From assembly GCF_963662885.1 (NCBI RefSeq), contig NZ_OY760064.1:248001-312000 (forward strand): DNA of 64,000 bases, in the 5' to 3' direction. Numbering within the stretch: the first letter of the stretch is position 1; each line of letters begins with the position of its first letter. This document shows positions 1 through 9,273 of the stretch, piece by piece. The notes below the pieces were generated by a model. That model saw only the letters and a list, made by a program, of their open reading frames with translations. It did no database searches and was not told the DNA's origin. The translations under genes and the position numbers were made by a program. This DNA is from an uncultured Pseudodesulfovibrio sp. GTDB taxonomy: Bacteria > Desulfobacterota > Desulfovibrionia > Desulfovibrionales > Desulfovibrionaceae.

Positions 1-1605
1 TCCTACGACCTGGATCTGGTCCAGGATGCCACCCTGCGTGTCGCTCTGGCAGAAGAGGGGATGAAGTTCACCACACTGGACGACGTGGAGCGTACGCTCA
101 CGGCCAACGATCTGCTTATCTGGGACGGCAAACGCCCGGTAGGCCTCGCCGGTGTCATGGGCGGTTCCAACACAGAGATGCACGCCGGTTCCACCAATGT
201 TCTTCTCGAGGCCGCCGTGTTCCGTCCCGGAACCATCCGCAAGACGGCCCGCCGTCTGGCTCTTCCGTCCGAGGCGTCCTATCGTTTCGAGCGCGGCGTG
301 GACCAGCAGCTCAACCGGTTCTGCATTGATCGCGGAGCCCAGCTCATGGCTGAGACTTCCGGCGGCACCGTGCTGAAGGGCGTGGTCACCAACGAGCCTC
401 GCCCCTGGCAGGACCGTACCCACGGCTACCGTCACAAGCGGTGCATGTCCCTGCTCGGCCTTGATCTCGAACCGGCCTTCGCCAAGAAGGTGTTCGAGCT
501 CGAAGGGTGCACGGTTGACGATGCCGATCCGGACAACTGGACCGTGAATTCTCCGTCCCATCGGTTGGATCTCGAGCGTGAAGTCGACCTGTACGAGGAA
601 GTGGGCCGTGTCTACGGTCTGGACCGCATCCCGGCGGTGCTGCCCAAGGTGGCCAAGTCCCTGGATGCCGTGGCCGGTACCCCGGTGTACGATTTCATCA
701 AGCGGGTCAAGCTGTGGGGACGCGGCGTCGGACTGAACGAAGCGATCAACTACAGCTTCACCGGCTCCGACGATCTCGATCGCCTTTCTCTGCCTGCAGA
801 GGGACGCGTCTACATCGCCAATCCGCTGTCCGAAGAACAGAATGTCATGCGTACCGAACTGGCCCCCGGCCTGCTCAACGCGCTCAAGAACAACCTGTCC
901 AAGGGCAATAATCATATCCGTCTGTTCGAGGTCGCCAAGCAGTTCGTCTTTGACGAGAGCTCCGAGACCGAGACTCGTGAACAGACCCGCCTGGGCCTGC
1001 TGCTCTACGGTCCGCGTCACGCCGAGGAATGGCCCTGGGCCCACGGCGACGTGGACTATCTGGACCTCAAGGGCCACGTGGAACACCTGCTGGGCGACAC
1101 GCTCAAGCTCGAAGCTCCGGTGTTCACCGTAGCCGAGAACGAGCATCCCTATCTTGAGCCCTGCGTTCAGGTGACCGTTTCCGGCGAGTGCATCGGTGTC
1201 ATGGGTCGGGTACGCGAAGACATGGCCGACTATTTCCACGCCCGCAAGGACGTCTGGTTGGCCGACTTCAACCTGGACGGCCTGCGCGAGATGGTCGATG
1301 CGCACAAGATCGCCTTCCAGTCTCTGCCGGTCTTCCCGCCCAGCCGCCGCGACGTGACCGTCATCGGTCCCGTGACCCTGCATGCCGACGCCATCCGTGA
1401 GACCATCCTGTCCGCCGGCGTGGACATCCTGGAGTCCGTGGAGCTGGTGGCCGAATTCATGCCCGAAGGCCAGGAGGAGGAACGCAACCTGTCCTTCCGC
1501 CTGACCTACCGCTCGCCGACCAAGACCCTCAAGGACAAACAGGTCGACAAGGAACACAAGAATATCCTGGACGCCCTGGAAAAGAACCTGCCCATTCGGT
1601 TCTAG
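1..1605 (+). CDS. pheT: Phenylalanyl-tRNA synthetase beta subunit, 5' end outside window
   Basis: Catalyses, with PheS, charging of tRNA-Phe in the cytoplasm. The frame is open from base 1, so the N-terminal tRNA-binding part lies outside the window; about 534 residues of a roughly 800-residue protein remain. Visible are the B3/B4 editing region (GLAGVMGG, then SEASYRFERGVD), the B5 and catalytic-like core (NPLSEEQNVMRTELAPGLL) and a C-terminal ferredoxin-fold anticodon-binding domain (FPPSRRDVTVIGP). A strong terminator follows the stop. Identification is certain. Confidence 0.97.
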   Translation, partial: SYDLDLVQDATLRVALAEEGMKFTTLDDVERTLTANDLLIWDGKRPVGLAGVMGGSNTEMHAGSTNVLLEAAVFRPGTIRKTARRLALPSEASYRFERGVDQQLNRFCIDRGAQLMAETSGGTVLKGVVTNEPRPWQDRTHGYRHKRCMSLLGLDLEPAFAKKVFELEGCTVDDADPDNWTVNSPSHRLDLEREVDLYEEVGRVYGLDRIPAVLPKVAKSLDAVAGTPVYDFIKRVKLWGRGVGLNEAINYSFTGSDDLDRLSLPAEGRVYIANPLSEEQNVMRTELAPGLLNALKNNLSKGNNHIRLFEVAKQFVFDESSETETREQTRLGLLLYGPRHAEEWPWAHGDVDYLDLKGHVEHLLGDTLKLEAPVFTVAENEHPYLEPCVQVTVSGECIGVMGRVREDMADYFHARKDVWLADFNLDGLREMVDAHKIAFQSLPVFPPSRRDVTVIGPVTLHADAIRETILSAGVDILESVELVAEFMPEGQEEERNLSFRLTYRSPTKTLKDKQVDKEHKNILDALEKNLPIRF

Positions 1606-1625
1606 TCGTCATCACGATTACATCC

Positions 1626-1659
1626 AGGCCCCGCTCCGAAAGGAACGGGGCCTTTTTTT
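1626..1659 (+). terminator. Intrinsic terminator of pheT
   Basis: GGCCCCGCTCC, a GAAA-type loop and GGAACGGGGCC are followed by seven T residues. It sits 20 bases after the pheT stop. Confidence 0.92.
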
Positions 1660-1985
1660 ACGCCCGGGGGATGCCTCCGGCGGCCGGGGCGCTGACCCGG
1701 ACCCCGCTCAAGGACCTTTTGAAAAAGGTTCTTGAGAATCTCCCAAACTTTTTGTGTGCCTTCGGCAGGTCCGTGCGTGTGCGGTAGTACCTGCGTACAA
1801 GGATATTCGCTTGAGTACCTGCCACCCGCGTAGCGGGAATAAAAAGTTTAGGAAGGGAGAGGGGATGGGGGGTCGGGGGAAGGGGAGAGGGGAAGCCCTT
1901 TTCAAAGGGTTCCCCTCTCCCCTTCCCCCGGCCGCCGGAGGCATCTTCCCTTCAAACGTTGTTGAAGGCGGCGGGGGTATTTGGT
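1660..1985. repeat. Composite intergenic repeat, copy 1 (two large hairpins)
   Basis: The 330-base gap between pheT and the MerR gene contains no credible gene. It holds a 14-bp hairpin at 1707-1736 (CTCAAGGACCTTTT against its complement with one G-T pair) and a 20-bp perfect hairpin at 1875-1929 (GGGGGAAGGGGAGAGGGGAA arm, inner stem CCCTTT/AAAGGG), ending in GGCCGCCGGAGGCA. The same modules recur at 35480-35820 and 37741-37830, and partly near 58620-58680, so this is a dispersed chromosomal repeat family. Confidence 0.8.
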
Positions 1986-1996
1986 AGACATAGTGG

Positions 1997-2305
1997 ATGG
2001 AAGATTTACAGGAATTCAAGCGATACAAGATCGGGCAGGCGGCCAAGGCCATCGGGGTCAAGACCTATGTGCTCCGATTTTGGGAAGGGGAGTTCGCCGA
2101 GATCGACCCGATCCGCACGGAGAGCGGCCAGAGGCTGTACACCGAGGAACATCTGGAAATCATCCGCGAGATAAAGCGGCTCCTGTATGACGAGGGGCTG
2201 ACCATCGACGGGGCCAAAAAGAAACTGCGCAGCCGCGAGCAGGCTGACATCCTCACCGAGATCCGCGACGAATTACTGGCCATCCGCAACCTCCTGAATA
2301 CATAG
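1997..2305 (+). CDS. Small MerR-family transcriptional regulator
   Basis: A 102-residue protein consisting almost only of a MerR winged-helix DNA-binding domain (YKIGQAAKAIGVKTYVLRFW, then the wing PIRTESGQRLYTEEHLEIIREI) and a short C-terminal helix. There is no separate effector-binding domain and no cysteine motif for a metal. It lies downstream of pheT but is separated from it by a terminator and a large repeat, so it is probably transcribed on its own. The region before ATG 1997 lacks a clear ribosome binding site. Its targets cannot be told from the sequence. Confidence 0.85.
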   Translation: MEDLQEFKRYKIGQAAKAIGVKTYVLRFWEGEFAEIDPIRTESGQRLYTEEHLEIIREIKRLLYDEGLTIDGAKKKLRSREQADILTEIRDELLAIRNLLNT

Positions 2306-2330
2306 CGGGACTCTCCCAAAGGGGCGGACC

Positions 2331-4478
2331 ATGGGCAACCTCCTCAAATTCGGGCTGATCGGTCTTGGCCTCTGCCTCACTCTGCTGGCGGTCGCGGCCG
2401 TGGTGTTCCTGATCGTCTTCGATCCCAACGACTACAAGGACCGCATCAGCCGGGTCGTCCTCAAGGAAACGGGCAGGACCCTGCACTTTGACGGCGACAT
2501 CGGGGTATCCTTTTTCCCACGGCCAGGGGTGACTCTGGGCGGGCTCTCATTGAGCAATGCGGACGGGTTCGGGCCCGAGCCAATGGCCTCCGTTCGATCG
2601 GCCCATGTAACCGTTCGTCTTTTGCCTTTGCTGATGGGCAAGATCCGGTTCGGACAACTGGAGCTGGACGGGCCCATCCTCAATCTGGGCCGCGACACGC
2701 AGGGCCGGGCCAATTGGGACGATCTGGTGGGTCGCAAACAGGATAAGGAGGAAACGGACTCTCACGACGCGGCCTTTGACCTGGATGTGGCGGGCGTGAC
2801 CGTGACCGATGGTGAAATGAACTGGGACGACCGCAAGGAGGGCGTCCGGTTTGCGCTGGGCGGTCTAAAAGTGACAACGGGCGCGATCTCCAAGGGCGGG
2901 TTGTTTCCCGTGAAAGTAGCCATGCATTTCGATTGCCGCCATCCGGACGCGAGAGGGACGCTGACCTTGGAAGGGCAGTCTTCCCTGAATCTGGAGGAAC
3001 GCCAATACGGGCATATGGATATGCACGCCGCCATCCTTGCCGAGGGGACATCCATTCCCGGGGGCAAGTTGGACGGAACTGTGTCCTTTCAATTCCTGGC
3101 ACTGGATTTCAATAAGGAGACGGCCCAGGTTACAGGGCTTGAATGCTCAGCCTATGGGGCTACGCTGCTCGCAGACGGTACTATTCGAGGGCTGATGAAC
3201 GGACTCAGGGAGGCCTCGGCGAGCCTGACGCTGAAACCGACTGGCATGCGCGCCATGTTGAAGTCGCTGGGTCTTCCGGCGCCCGACACCGCCGATGCAA
3301 GGGCTTTGACCTCGGCGGGCGGTACGGCAAGGTTGAATTTCAAGCCCGGCCGCTTGGCTTTTGAAGACGTTGAACTGGCTCTGGACGGGACGCGTCTCGT
3401 GGGCAAGGCATCTGTAGAGCGGGGCAGGGAATGGCCCCGGTTTACGGCCCAGGTGGATGTCGGCGATCTGGACCTCGACCGCTATCTGCCCCCGGGCCAC
3501 AAGGTTGCCGGGGATGCGGCCCAGGAAAAGGCCCAGGCCGGTTTGCTCGATGATACGGTTCTTCCCGGCAGGCTGATCCGTCGCCTGGATTTCGACCTGG
3601 ACGCCAAGATCGCCAAGCTCAAGCTCGGCGGGGCACATTTCAGCAACGTGGCCGTGGCGGTCAGCGGGGCTGACGGCCTGGTGACCATCCATCCCGTATT
3701 CGCCGAAGCCTACGGCGGCACCCTCAAGATGACCGGCACGGTGGACGCTCGACAGAGCCAGCCCGTAGCCTCTACCCGTACCGAGGTGGCGCACCTGAAC
3801 GTTGCCGGGCTGGCCCGGGACGTGGCAGGCGACAGTGGGTTCGCCGGAAACGCGGACTATGCCTCTTCGTTGAATGCGCGGGGCGAGCGCATGGGGGATC
3901 TGCTGTCCAGCCTGGGCGGTGAATTCTCCTTCAAGCTGTCCGACGGCGTGTTCCCGGGCGTGGATTTGATCGGTCTGGCCCGGTCCACCCATTCCGCAAA
4001 AAACAAGCAGGGTACGGTGGAAGGTCCGGGAACCGGTTCCACCCGTTTCGGCTCCATCGAAGGCACAGGGACCATCAAGGACGGCGTGGTCTACAACGAG
4101 GACCTCGAGGTCATGGCCCCGGGTTTGCGCGCCACAGGACACGGCGCGGTCTCACTGGTCAGCCGCAAGATCGACTACATGGTCCGTGCCAAGCTGGTGC
4201 CCACGAGCGAAGGGCAAGGCGGCAAGGCTTCCGAAAACCTCATCGGCGTCATGGTCCCCATCCACGTGACCGGAACCCTCGACAAACCGCGCTACTGGGT
4301 CTCGATTACGGAGTACGCCAAGGCGTTGGGCGGTGTGGTGGTCGACACCGTGGGGACGGTGCTCGGTGGGGTGAAGAGCGTGGTCAAGGGCGTGGGGTCG
4401 GCCCTGGACAAGTCCTGCTGCGAGGATGAATCGGACACGGGCAAGCCCGAACGGAAGAAATTTCTCGGAATATTCTAG
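2331..4478 (+). CDS. AsmA-family membrane-anchored protein
   Basis: A 715-residue protein with one N-terminal membrane segment (about residues 5-30) followed by a periplasmic beta-rich body. The start GNLLKFGLIGLGLCL, the DPNDYKDRISRVVLKETGR segment and the C-terminal sequence (SLVSRKIDYMVRAKLVPTS) are typical of AsmA, a family linked to outer-membrane lipid and protein homeostasis. The start ATG lies 25 bases after the MerR stop with a GGGGCGGACC-type upstream sequence, so the two may be co-transcribed. The 3' end overlaps the convergent fliI stop by 4 bases. Precise function is unknown. Confidence 0.85.
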   Translation: MGNLLKFGLIGLGLCLTLLAVAAVVFLIVFDPNDYKDRISRVVLKETGRTLHFDGDIGVSFFPRPGVTLGGLSLSNADGFGPEPMASVRSAHVTVRLLPLLMGKIRFGQLELDGPILNLGRDTQGRANWDDLVGRKQDKEETDSHDAAFDLDVAGVTVTDGEMNWDDRKEGVRFALGGLKVTTGAISKGGLFPVKVAMHFDCRHPDARGTLTLEGQSSLNLEERQYGHMDMHAAILAEGTSIPGGKLDGTVSFQFLALDFNKETAQVTGLECSAYGATLLADGTIRGLMNGLREASASLTLKPTGMRAMLKSLGLPAPDTADARALTSAGGTARLNFKPGRLAFEDVELALDGTRLVGKASVERGREWPRFTAQVDVGDLDLDRYLPPGHKVAGDAAQEKAQAGLLDDTVLPGRLIRRLDFDLDAKIAKLKLGGAHFSNVAVAVSGADGLVTIHPVFAEAYGGTLKMTGTVDARQSQPVASTRTEVAHLNVAGLARDVAGDSGFAGNADYASSLNARGERMGDLLSSLGGEFSFKLSDGVFPGVDLIGLARSTHSAKNKQGTVEGPGTGSTRFGSIEGTGTIKDGVVYNEDLEVMAPGLRATGHGAVSLVSRKIDYMVRAKLVPTSEGQGGKASENLIGVMVPIHVTGTLDKPRYWVSITEYAKALGGVVVDTVGTVLGGVKSVVKGVGSALDKSCCEDESDTGKPERKKFLGIF

Positions 4479-5890
4479 CGGGTCTTCATCTTGATATTGG
4501 CCGGGGATGCGCCGTTCCTGGGCGCCTTCTTGAGCTGCTGCCTCGGCTTGGCCGCCGGGGCGGCCGGCTTCTTGGGCGCGGCCTGTCCGCCATCCTCGCC
4601 AACCAGCTCATGCATGGTCGCGAACGCGCTTTCCAGGGGTTCCTGCTCCTCTACCAGCTGGCGCAGGAAGCGGTTGATGGGGCCGACCATGGCGATGGCC
4701 TTGTCCACCTCGGCATTGGCCCCCTTCTGGTAGGCGCCGATGTTGACCATGTCCTCCACGCGCTTGAAGGTGGCCATGTGCCGCAGCAGGGCTCGGCCGT
4801 CAGCCTGGGCCTGCTTGGTGGTGATGTCGCTGCGCAGACGGCTGATGGACTTGAGCACGTCGATGGCAGGGTAATGGCCCATGTCGGCCAGGTCGCGAGT
4901 CAGAACGATGTGTCCGTCCAGGATGGAACGGGTGGAGTCCGCGATGGGCTCGGTAAAGTCGTCGCCGTCCACCAGAACCGTGTAGATGCCGGTGATGGAG
5001 CCTTTGCGGTTCTTGCCCGCGCGTTCCAACAGCTGGGGCAGGTGGGCGAAGACGGACGGAGTGTAGCCGCCGCGCGTGGGCGGTTCGCCCGCGGCCAGGC
5101 CGACCTCGCGGCCCGCCATGGCGAAACGGGTGACCGAGTCCATCATCAGCAGCACGTCCTTGCCCTGATCCCGGAAATATTCGGCGATGGCCGTGGCCGC
5201 GTAGGCCGCGCGCATACGGATGAGCGGACTTTTGTCGGACGTTGCGACCACCAGCACGGACCGGGCCATGCCTTCGGGGCCGAGGTCGCGCTCCATGAAT
5301 TCGACCACCTCTCTGCCGCGTTCGCCCACCAGGGCGATAACGTTGATGTCCGCCTTGGTGTAGCGGGCCATCATGCCGAGCGTGGTGGACTTGCCCACGC
5401 CGGAACCGGCCATGATGCCCACGCGCTGGCCTTTGCCCAGCGTCAAAAGTGCGTTGACCGAGCGGATGCCCACGTCGAGCGGTTCGTCGATGCGCGGACG
5501 CTCCAGCGGGTTGGGCGGTTCGCGGTGCAGGGGGGCGAAGGTTTCGGCGTGGATGACGCCCTTGCCGTCCAGCGGTGCGCCGAAGGCGTCGACGGCCCGG
5601 CCGAGCAGGGCGCTGCCCACCGGGACATGCGGCGGGGTGGCCGCGTTCTGGATGAGCGAGCCGGGGCCGATGCCGCGCATGTCCGAGTAGGGCATGAACA
5701 GGCAGGCTCCGTCGCGAAAACCGACCACCTCGGCCGGAATGGGGTCATGGCCCGTGGGCAGGAGGTAGCAGACCGAGCCGAGCGGAGCCTTGATGCCATT
5801 GCCCTCGGCAATGAGGCCGACGACCTTGGTGACCTTGCCGAAAGTCTGGCAGGGATCGAGCTCTTCCAGCAAGCCGAGCCGCGAATCCAT
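4475..5890 (-). CDS. fliI: Flagellar export ATPase FliI
   Basis: The 471-residue ATPase of the flagellar type III export apparatus, homologous to F1 beta subunits. Walker A is AGSGVGKST at residues 161-169, and the following VIALVGERGREVVEF and LLMMDSVTRFAMAGREV segments are diagnostic. It starts two bases after the fliH stop and is the last gene of the flagellar operon. Unusually, the C-terminus carries an Ala/Pro/Lys-rich tail of about 40 residues (from near 430) not seen in standard FliI. No fliJ follows; the next gene, AsmA-like, is convergent and overlaps the stop. Confidence 0.97.
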   Translation of the reverse strand: MDSRLGLLEELDPCQTFGKVTKVVGLIAEGNGIKAPLGSVCYLLPTGHDPIPAEVVGFRDGACLFMPYSDMRGIGPGSLIQNAATPPHVPVGSALLGRAVDAFGAPLDGKGVIHAETFAPLHREPPNPLERPRIDEPLDVGIRSVNALLTLGKGQRVGIMAGSGVGKSTTLGMMARYTKADINVIALVGERGREVVEFMERDLGPEGMARSVLVVATSDKSPLIRMRAAYAATAIAEYFRDQGKDVLLMMDSVTRFAMAGREVGLAAGEPPTRGGYTPSVFAHLPQLLERAGKNRKGSITGIYTVLVDGDDFTEPIADSTRSILDGHIVLTRDLADMGHYPAIDVLKSISRLRSDITTKQAQADGRALLRHMATFKRVEDMVNIGAYQKGANAEVDKAIAMVGPINRFLRQLVEEQEPLESAFATMHELVGEDGGQAAPKKPAAPAAKPRQQLKKAPRNGASPANIKMKTR

Positions 5891-5892
5891 GC

Positions 5893-6642
5893 CTACTCCT
5901 TGTCTCCGGTCGTGATCTGCTCGGCCAACTGGTCGAAGATCGGCTCCACCAGCTTCCAGCGGGTGTCGATGGTGTTGTCCACCTTGCCGCCTTCGGCCTC
6001 GATGACCACGCCGCCCATTTCGATGGTCGGGTCGCCTTTGACGGTCCAGTATTTGAGAGTCGGGTTACGGTCCTGGATGATCTTGACGAACTCGTCCAGT
6101 TCGGCGGTCTCCTCGGGGTGGCAGCGGATCTCTATCCGCCGCTGTGATTCGATGCGGTCCAGGGCCTCGGCCATGAGGACCTCAAGAGCCTGGCCGCGTT
6201 TTTCGTCCAGCTCCACCTTGAGGGTTTTTTTCAGGGCCAGGCGGATGAGCGTGATCACATCCTGCCGACGGGTCTCGTAAATGTCTTTGCCCTGGGCTCC
6301 GAGTTGGGCAAACAGCGCTTCAGCCTTGGTCGAGACTTCCTGTATCTGCTGATTGACGAACTCCTGGGCTTCGGCCATGCCCTGGGCGAAACCGTCGTGG
6401 CGGGCCGTGGCGCGCAGGGCCTCGGCTTCGAGTTCGGCCATCATCTTGATTTCCTTGGCCGCCTCGATAGCCTTTGCCCGAACACGTGCCAGGTACTCCT
6501 CGTTGGTCGAGTCGTCCCATATAAGCTGTCGCTTGCCCTCCAGCTCCTGGATGGTCATCTCGTCCGGGCCGGGGGTGTCCATGCCGACCACGACCTTGCC
6601 GGTCATGCGCGGACGGTGGTGGGGCAATTTAGATAAAGACAT
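5893..6642 (-). CDS. fliH: Flagellar assembly protein FliH
   Basis: A regulator and stator-like partner of FliI in flagellar export. The 249-residue protein has a variable N-terminus, a long charged helical middle (AIEAAKEIKMMAELEAEALRATA; given here only by region, about 60-110) and a FliH/V-ATPase E-like C-terminal domain. ATG 6642 is chosen over GTG 6651: GAGG lies 8 bases upstream of the ATG but would overlap the GTG. The start lies inside the fliG end (14-base overlap), pointing to translational coupling. Confidence 0.9.
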   Translation of the reverse strand: MSLSKLPHHRPRMTGKVVVGMDTPGPDEMTIQELEGKRQLIWDDSTNEEYLARVRAKAIEAAKEIKMMAELEAEALRATARHDGFAQGMAEAQEFVNQQIQEVSTKAEALFAQLGAQGKDIYETRRQDVITLIRLALKKTLKVELDEKRGQALEVLMAEALDRIESQRRIEIRCHPEETAELDEFVKIIQDRNPTLKYWTVKGDPTIEMGGVVIEAEGGKVDNTIDTRWKLVEPIFDQLAEQITTGDKE

Positions 6643-7627
6643 CGCTGCCACCTCGGCTGATAACGATCTTGCCCTCGTCCTCCAGACGGCGGACGGTCTT
6701 GACGATGGACTGCTGGGCGGCCTCGACCTCGGACAGTTTCTTGGGCGGCATGATCTCCAGGTCTTCCTTGATCATGGCCGAGGCGCGCTCGGACAGGTTC
6801 TTGAAGAACTTCTCGCGCAGATCCTCGCTGGCGCCCTTGAGGGCCACGGTGAGGTCCTCGTTGGAGACTTCCTTGAGCAGCTCGCGGATGGCGATGTCGT
6901 CGATGCCCTTGACGTCCTCGAACACGAACATGAGGTTGCGGATGTCCTCGGCCATCTGAGTGGACTCCTCCTCGATCTCGGACAGGACCTCTTCCTCGGT
7001 GTTGCGGTCCACGGCGTTGAGGATTTCGGCCACGGAATTGACGCCGCCGACCTTCTTGCCTTCCTTGCCGCCCATGGCGATGAGCTGGCTCTGCAGAACC
7101 TTGTCCACTTCCATGAGCATCTCTTCGGCCACGGCCTCGAGCTTGGCCAGGCGCATGAGCACCTCGGCGCGCACGCCGGCGGGCAGGTTCTGGATAAGCT
7201 CGGCAGCCTGATCCGGGTGCAGATGACCCAGTATGAGAGCCAGGGTCTGCGGGTGTTCGTTGCGCAGGATCTGGGCCAGGATGCGCGGGCTGACGTTCTC
7301 CAGTTCCTGGAACGGCGTGGGGCCGGTGTCCAGGTCCAGGGAATCCATGATGTATTTGGCGGTCTCCGCATCCAGGGACTGGGTCAACAGGCGTTTGACC
7401 TGTTCCGGTCCGCCCACCAGCAGCTCGGCACCGTAGGCAAGGGCCTCGTTGTACTCCTTGAGCACAGCCAGGACCTCCTCCTTGGGTACGGAGTCGGTTT
7501 CGAGCATGGCCTTGGAAACGGCGGCGATCTCATTGCGCTCCATGCGCTTGAACACTTCCGCCGTGAACTTCTCGCCCAGGGCGAGGAGCACGATGGCCGT
7601 TTTCTGGGGGCCGGTGAAGTCTGCCAT
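6629..7627 (-). CDS. fliG: Flagellar motor switch protein FliG
   Basis: The 332-residue rotor component that couples stator force to the C-ring. Its N-terminal domain (TGPQKTAIVLLALGEKFTAE) binds FliF; the middle domain carries the HPQTLALILGHL (EHPQ) motif; the C-terminal domain contains the charged torque helix and ends EDEGKIVISRGG. It begins three bases after the fliF stop and overlaps fliH. Confidence 0.98.
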   Translation of the reverse strand: MADFTGPQKTAIVLLALGEKFTAEVFKRMERNEIAAVSKAMLETDSVPKEEVLAVLKEYNEALAYGAELLVGGPEQVKRLLTQSLDAETAKYIMDSLDLDTGPTPFQELENVSPRILAQILRNEHPQTLALILGHLHPDQAAELIQNLPAGVRAEVLMRLAKLEAVAEEMLMEVDKVLQSQLIAMGGKEGKKVGGVNSVAEILNAVDRNTEEEVLSEIEEESTQMAEDIRNLMFVFEDVKGIDDIAIRELLKEVSNEDLTVALKGASEDLREKFFKNLSERASAMIKEDLEIMPPKKLSEVEAAQQSIVKTVRRLEDEGKIVISRGGSDVFI

Positions 7628-7630
7628 GTC

Positions 7631-9223
7631 TTAGGCCTCCTGGGTAAGCCAGGTTTTGAGCAGGTGGACTGCTTGGTCGATGTTTTCGTCGGACAGCTGG
7701 ATGGCGTGGTTCTTGGCGTTTTCCAGCCGCCGGGAAGCGTCCAGCGCCTCCTCGTCCATTTCGTCTTCTTCCAGGGCCAGCCGCTCGGAACCGGGCAGTC
7801 CGGCCATCTCCTCGATCTCCTGCTCGGCGACTCTGGGCCGGATCAGGGCCATGACCACCGGACGTACGACCAGGATCAGGAAGAGGAATATCAGCAGTCC
7901 GTTCAGGAACGGCTTGCCCAGCCTTTGGGCGTATTCCAGCATGGTCCGCATCAGGGAATCACCGTCAGCCAACTGCGGTTCGCCGAACGAGATGTTGCTG
8001 ACCTCGATGGTGTCGCCGCGCTGGGCGTCGAATCCGACCGCGTTTTCGATCAGGGTGCGGATACGATCAATTTCCTCGGCGGAGCGGGGCACGTAAACCT
8101 GATTGCCGTTCGCATCGGCCTGCCATGTTCCGTCCACAATAACCGCAACGGTCAGACGTTTCAATTCCCCGACGGGGGCTACGATATTTTCTTCCTGCTT
8201 GTCGATCTCGAAGTTGGTGGTCCGGGATTCGCGGGTGGAGTCCTGCGTGGTCTGGGTGCCGGTGAAGCCGTCTCCGCGGAAGTTGGTGTCGGGCGCGCCG
8301 CCAGCAAGGTTGGCTGCGCCGTTGGTTGTCTCTTCACTCCGGGTTTCGGAACGGACTACGGCGCTGTTGGGGTCAAAGGACTCCTTGCGCAGGGTACGCT
8401 GGCTGAAATCGAGGTCCGCGTTGACCCGGGCGATGACCTTTTCCGGACCCACGGCCGGTCCGAGCAGTTCGAGGATGCGGCGTTGCAGCTTGCCTTCAAC
8501 GTCGGCCTTGTGCTCGAGCTGTGCATTGGACATGGCCAGACCGGTGGATTCGTCCTCCGGGGTGTAGAGGGGATGTCCCTTCATGTCCGTGACAGTGATG
8601 TTCTTGGGCTCGAGTCCTTCCACGGCCATGGACACCAGATTGACGATGCCCTGAACCTCGTCGGGTTCCAGCTTGCCGTCACCCTTGAGTTGCAGGACGA
8701 TGGACGCGGACGGCGGGATCTGGTCCTCGATGAACAGGGACTTCTGGGGGATGACCAGATGCACCCTGGCCTTGTCCACGATGGGAAATTCGGTGATGGT
8801 GCGGGCCAGTTCGCCCTGGAGCGCCCGCTGGTAGTTGACGTGCTGGACAAAGTCGGTCTGGCCGATCTGTACCTCGTCGAAGATTTCAAAGCCGATGCCC
8901 TGGCCGTGGAGGTTGCCCTCGCCGGCAACCTTGAGGCGCAGTTCGTAGACCCGGTCGGCCGGGACCATGATGGTCGTGCCGTTGTTCTCGAGCTTGTAGT
9001 CCTCTTTCTGAGCCTGGAGCATGCCCACAACCCTGGACGCGTCCTCGGGATAGAGGTTGGTCATCAGGACCCGGTAGTCCGGCTTGTTCATCCAGTAGAT
9101 CATCAGCGCGAAAGAGATGATCACGGCGGCGGTCAATCCTCCGATGAGAATGCGCTGAGACACGGTGCGGTCGGTCCAAAGCCCTTGCAGTTTGGTCCAG
9201 TATTCGTTGACGAACGGCGGCAT
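7631..9223 (-). CDS. fliF: Flagellar MS-ring protein FliF
   Basis: The 530-residue inner-membrane MS-ring subunit. There are two membrane segments, near residues 25-48 (ILIGGLTAAVIISFALMIYW) and about 425-450 (FLNGLLIFLFLILVVRPVVM), with ring-building periplasmic domains between them and a C-terminal cytoplasmic FliG-binding helix (QAVHLLKTWL). TGGAGA lies upstream of ATG 9223. A gap of 50 bases separates it from fliE. Confidence 0.98.
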   Translation of the reverse strand: MPPFVNEYWTKLQGLWTDRTVSQRILIGGLTAAVIISFALMIYWMNKPDYRVLMTNLYPEDASRVVGMLQAQKEDYKLENNGTTIMVPADRVYELRLKVAGEGNLHGQGIGFEIFDEVQIGQTDFVQHVNYQRALQGELARTITEFPIVDKARVHLVIPQKSLFIEDQIPPSASIVLQLKGDGKLEPDEVQGIVNLVSMAVEGLEPKNITVTDMKGHPLYTPEDESTGLAMSNAQLEHKADVEGKLQRRILELLGPAVGPEKVIARVNADLDFSQRTLRKESFDPNSAVVRSETRSEETTNGAANLAGGAPDTNFRGDGFTGTQTTQDSTRESRTTNFEIDKQEENIVAPVGELKRLTVAVIVDGTWQADANGNQVYVPRSAEEIDRIRTLIENAVGFDAQRGDTIEVSNISFGEPQLADGDSLMRTMLEYAQRLGKPFLNGLLIFLFLILVVRPVVMALIRPRVAEQEIEEMAGLPGSERLALEEDEMDEEALDASRRLENAKNHAIQLSDENIDQAVHLLKTWLTQEA

Positions 9224-9273
9224 CTTTTATTTCTCCAGCTTGCGTTGGCGGTAAAATCCGGTTGCAGCGACGC

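Noticed and set aside
1660..1985. The hairpin-rich repeat as a CRISPR array or insertion sequence
   Set aside because: No regular repeat-spacer pattern, no transposase frame, no terminal direct duplications.
6642..6651. GTG 6651 as the fliH start
   Set aside because: The GAGG ribosome binding site would overlap the GTG; ATG 6642 has correct spacing.
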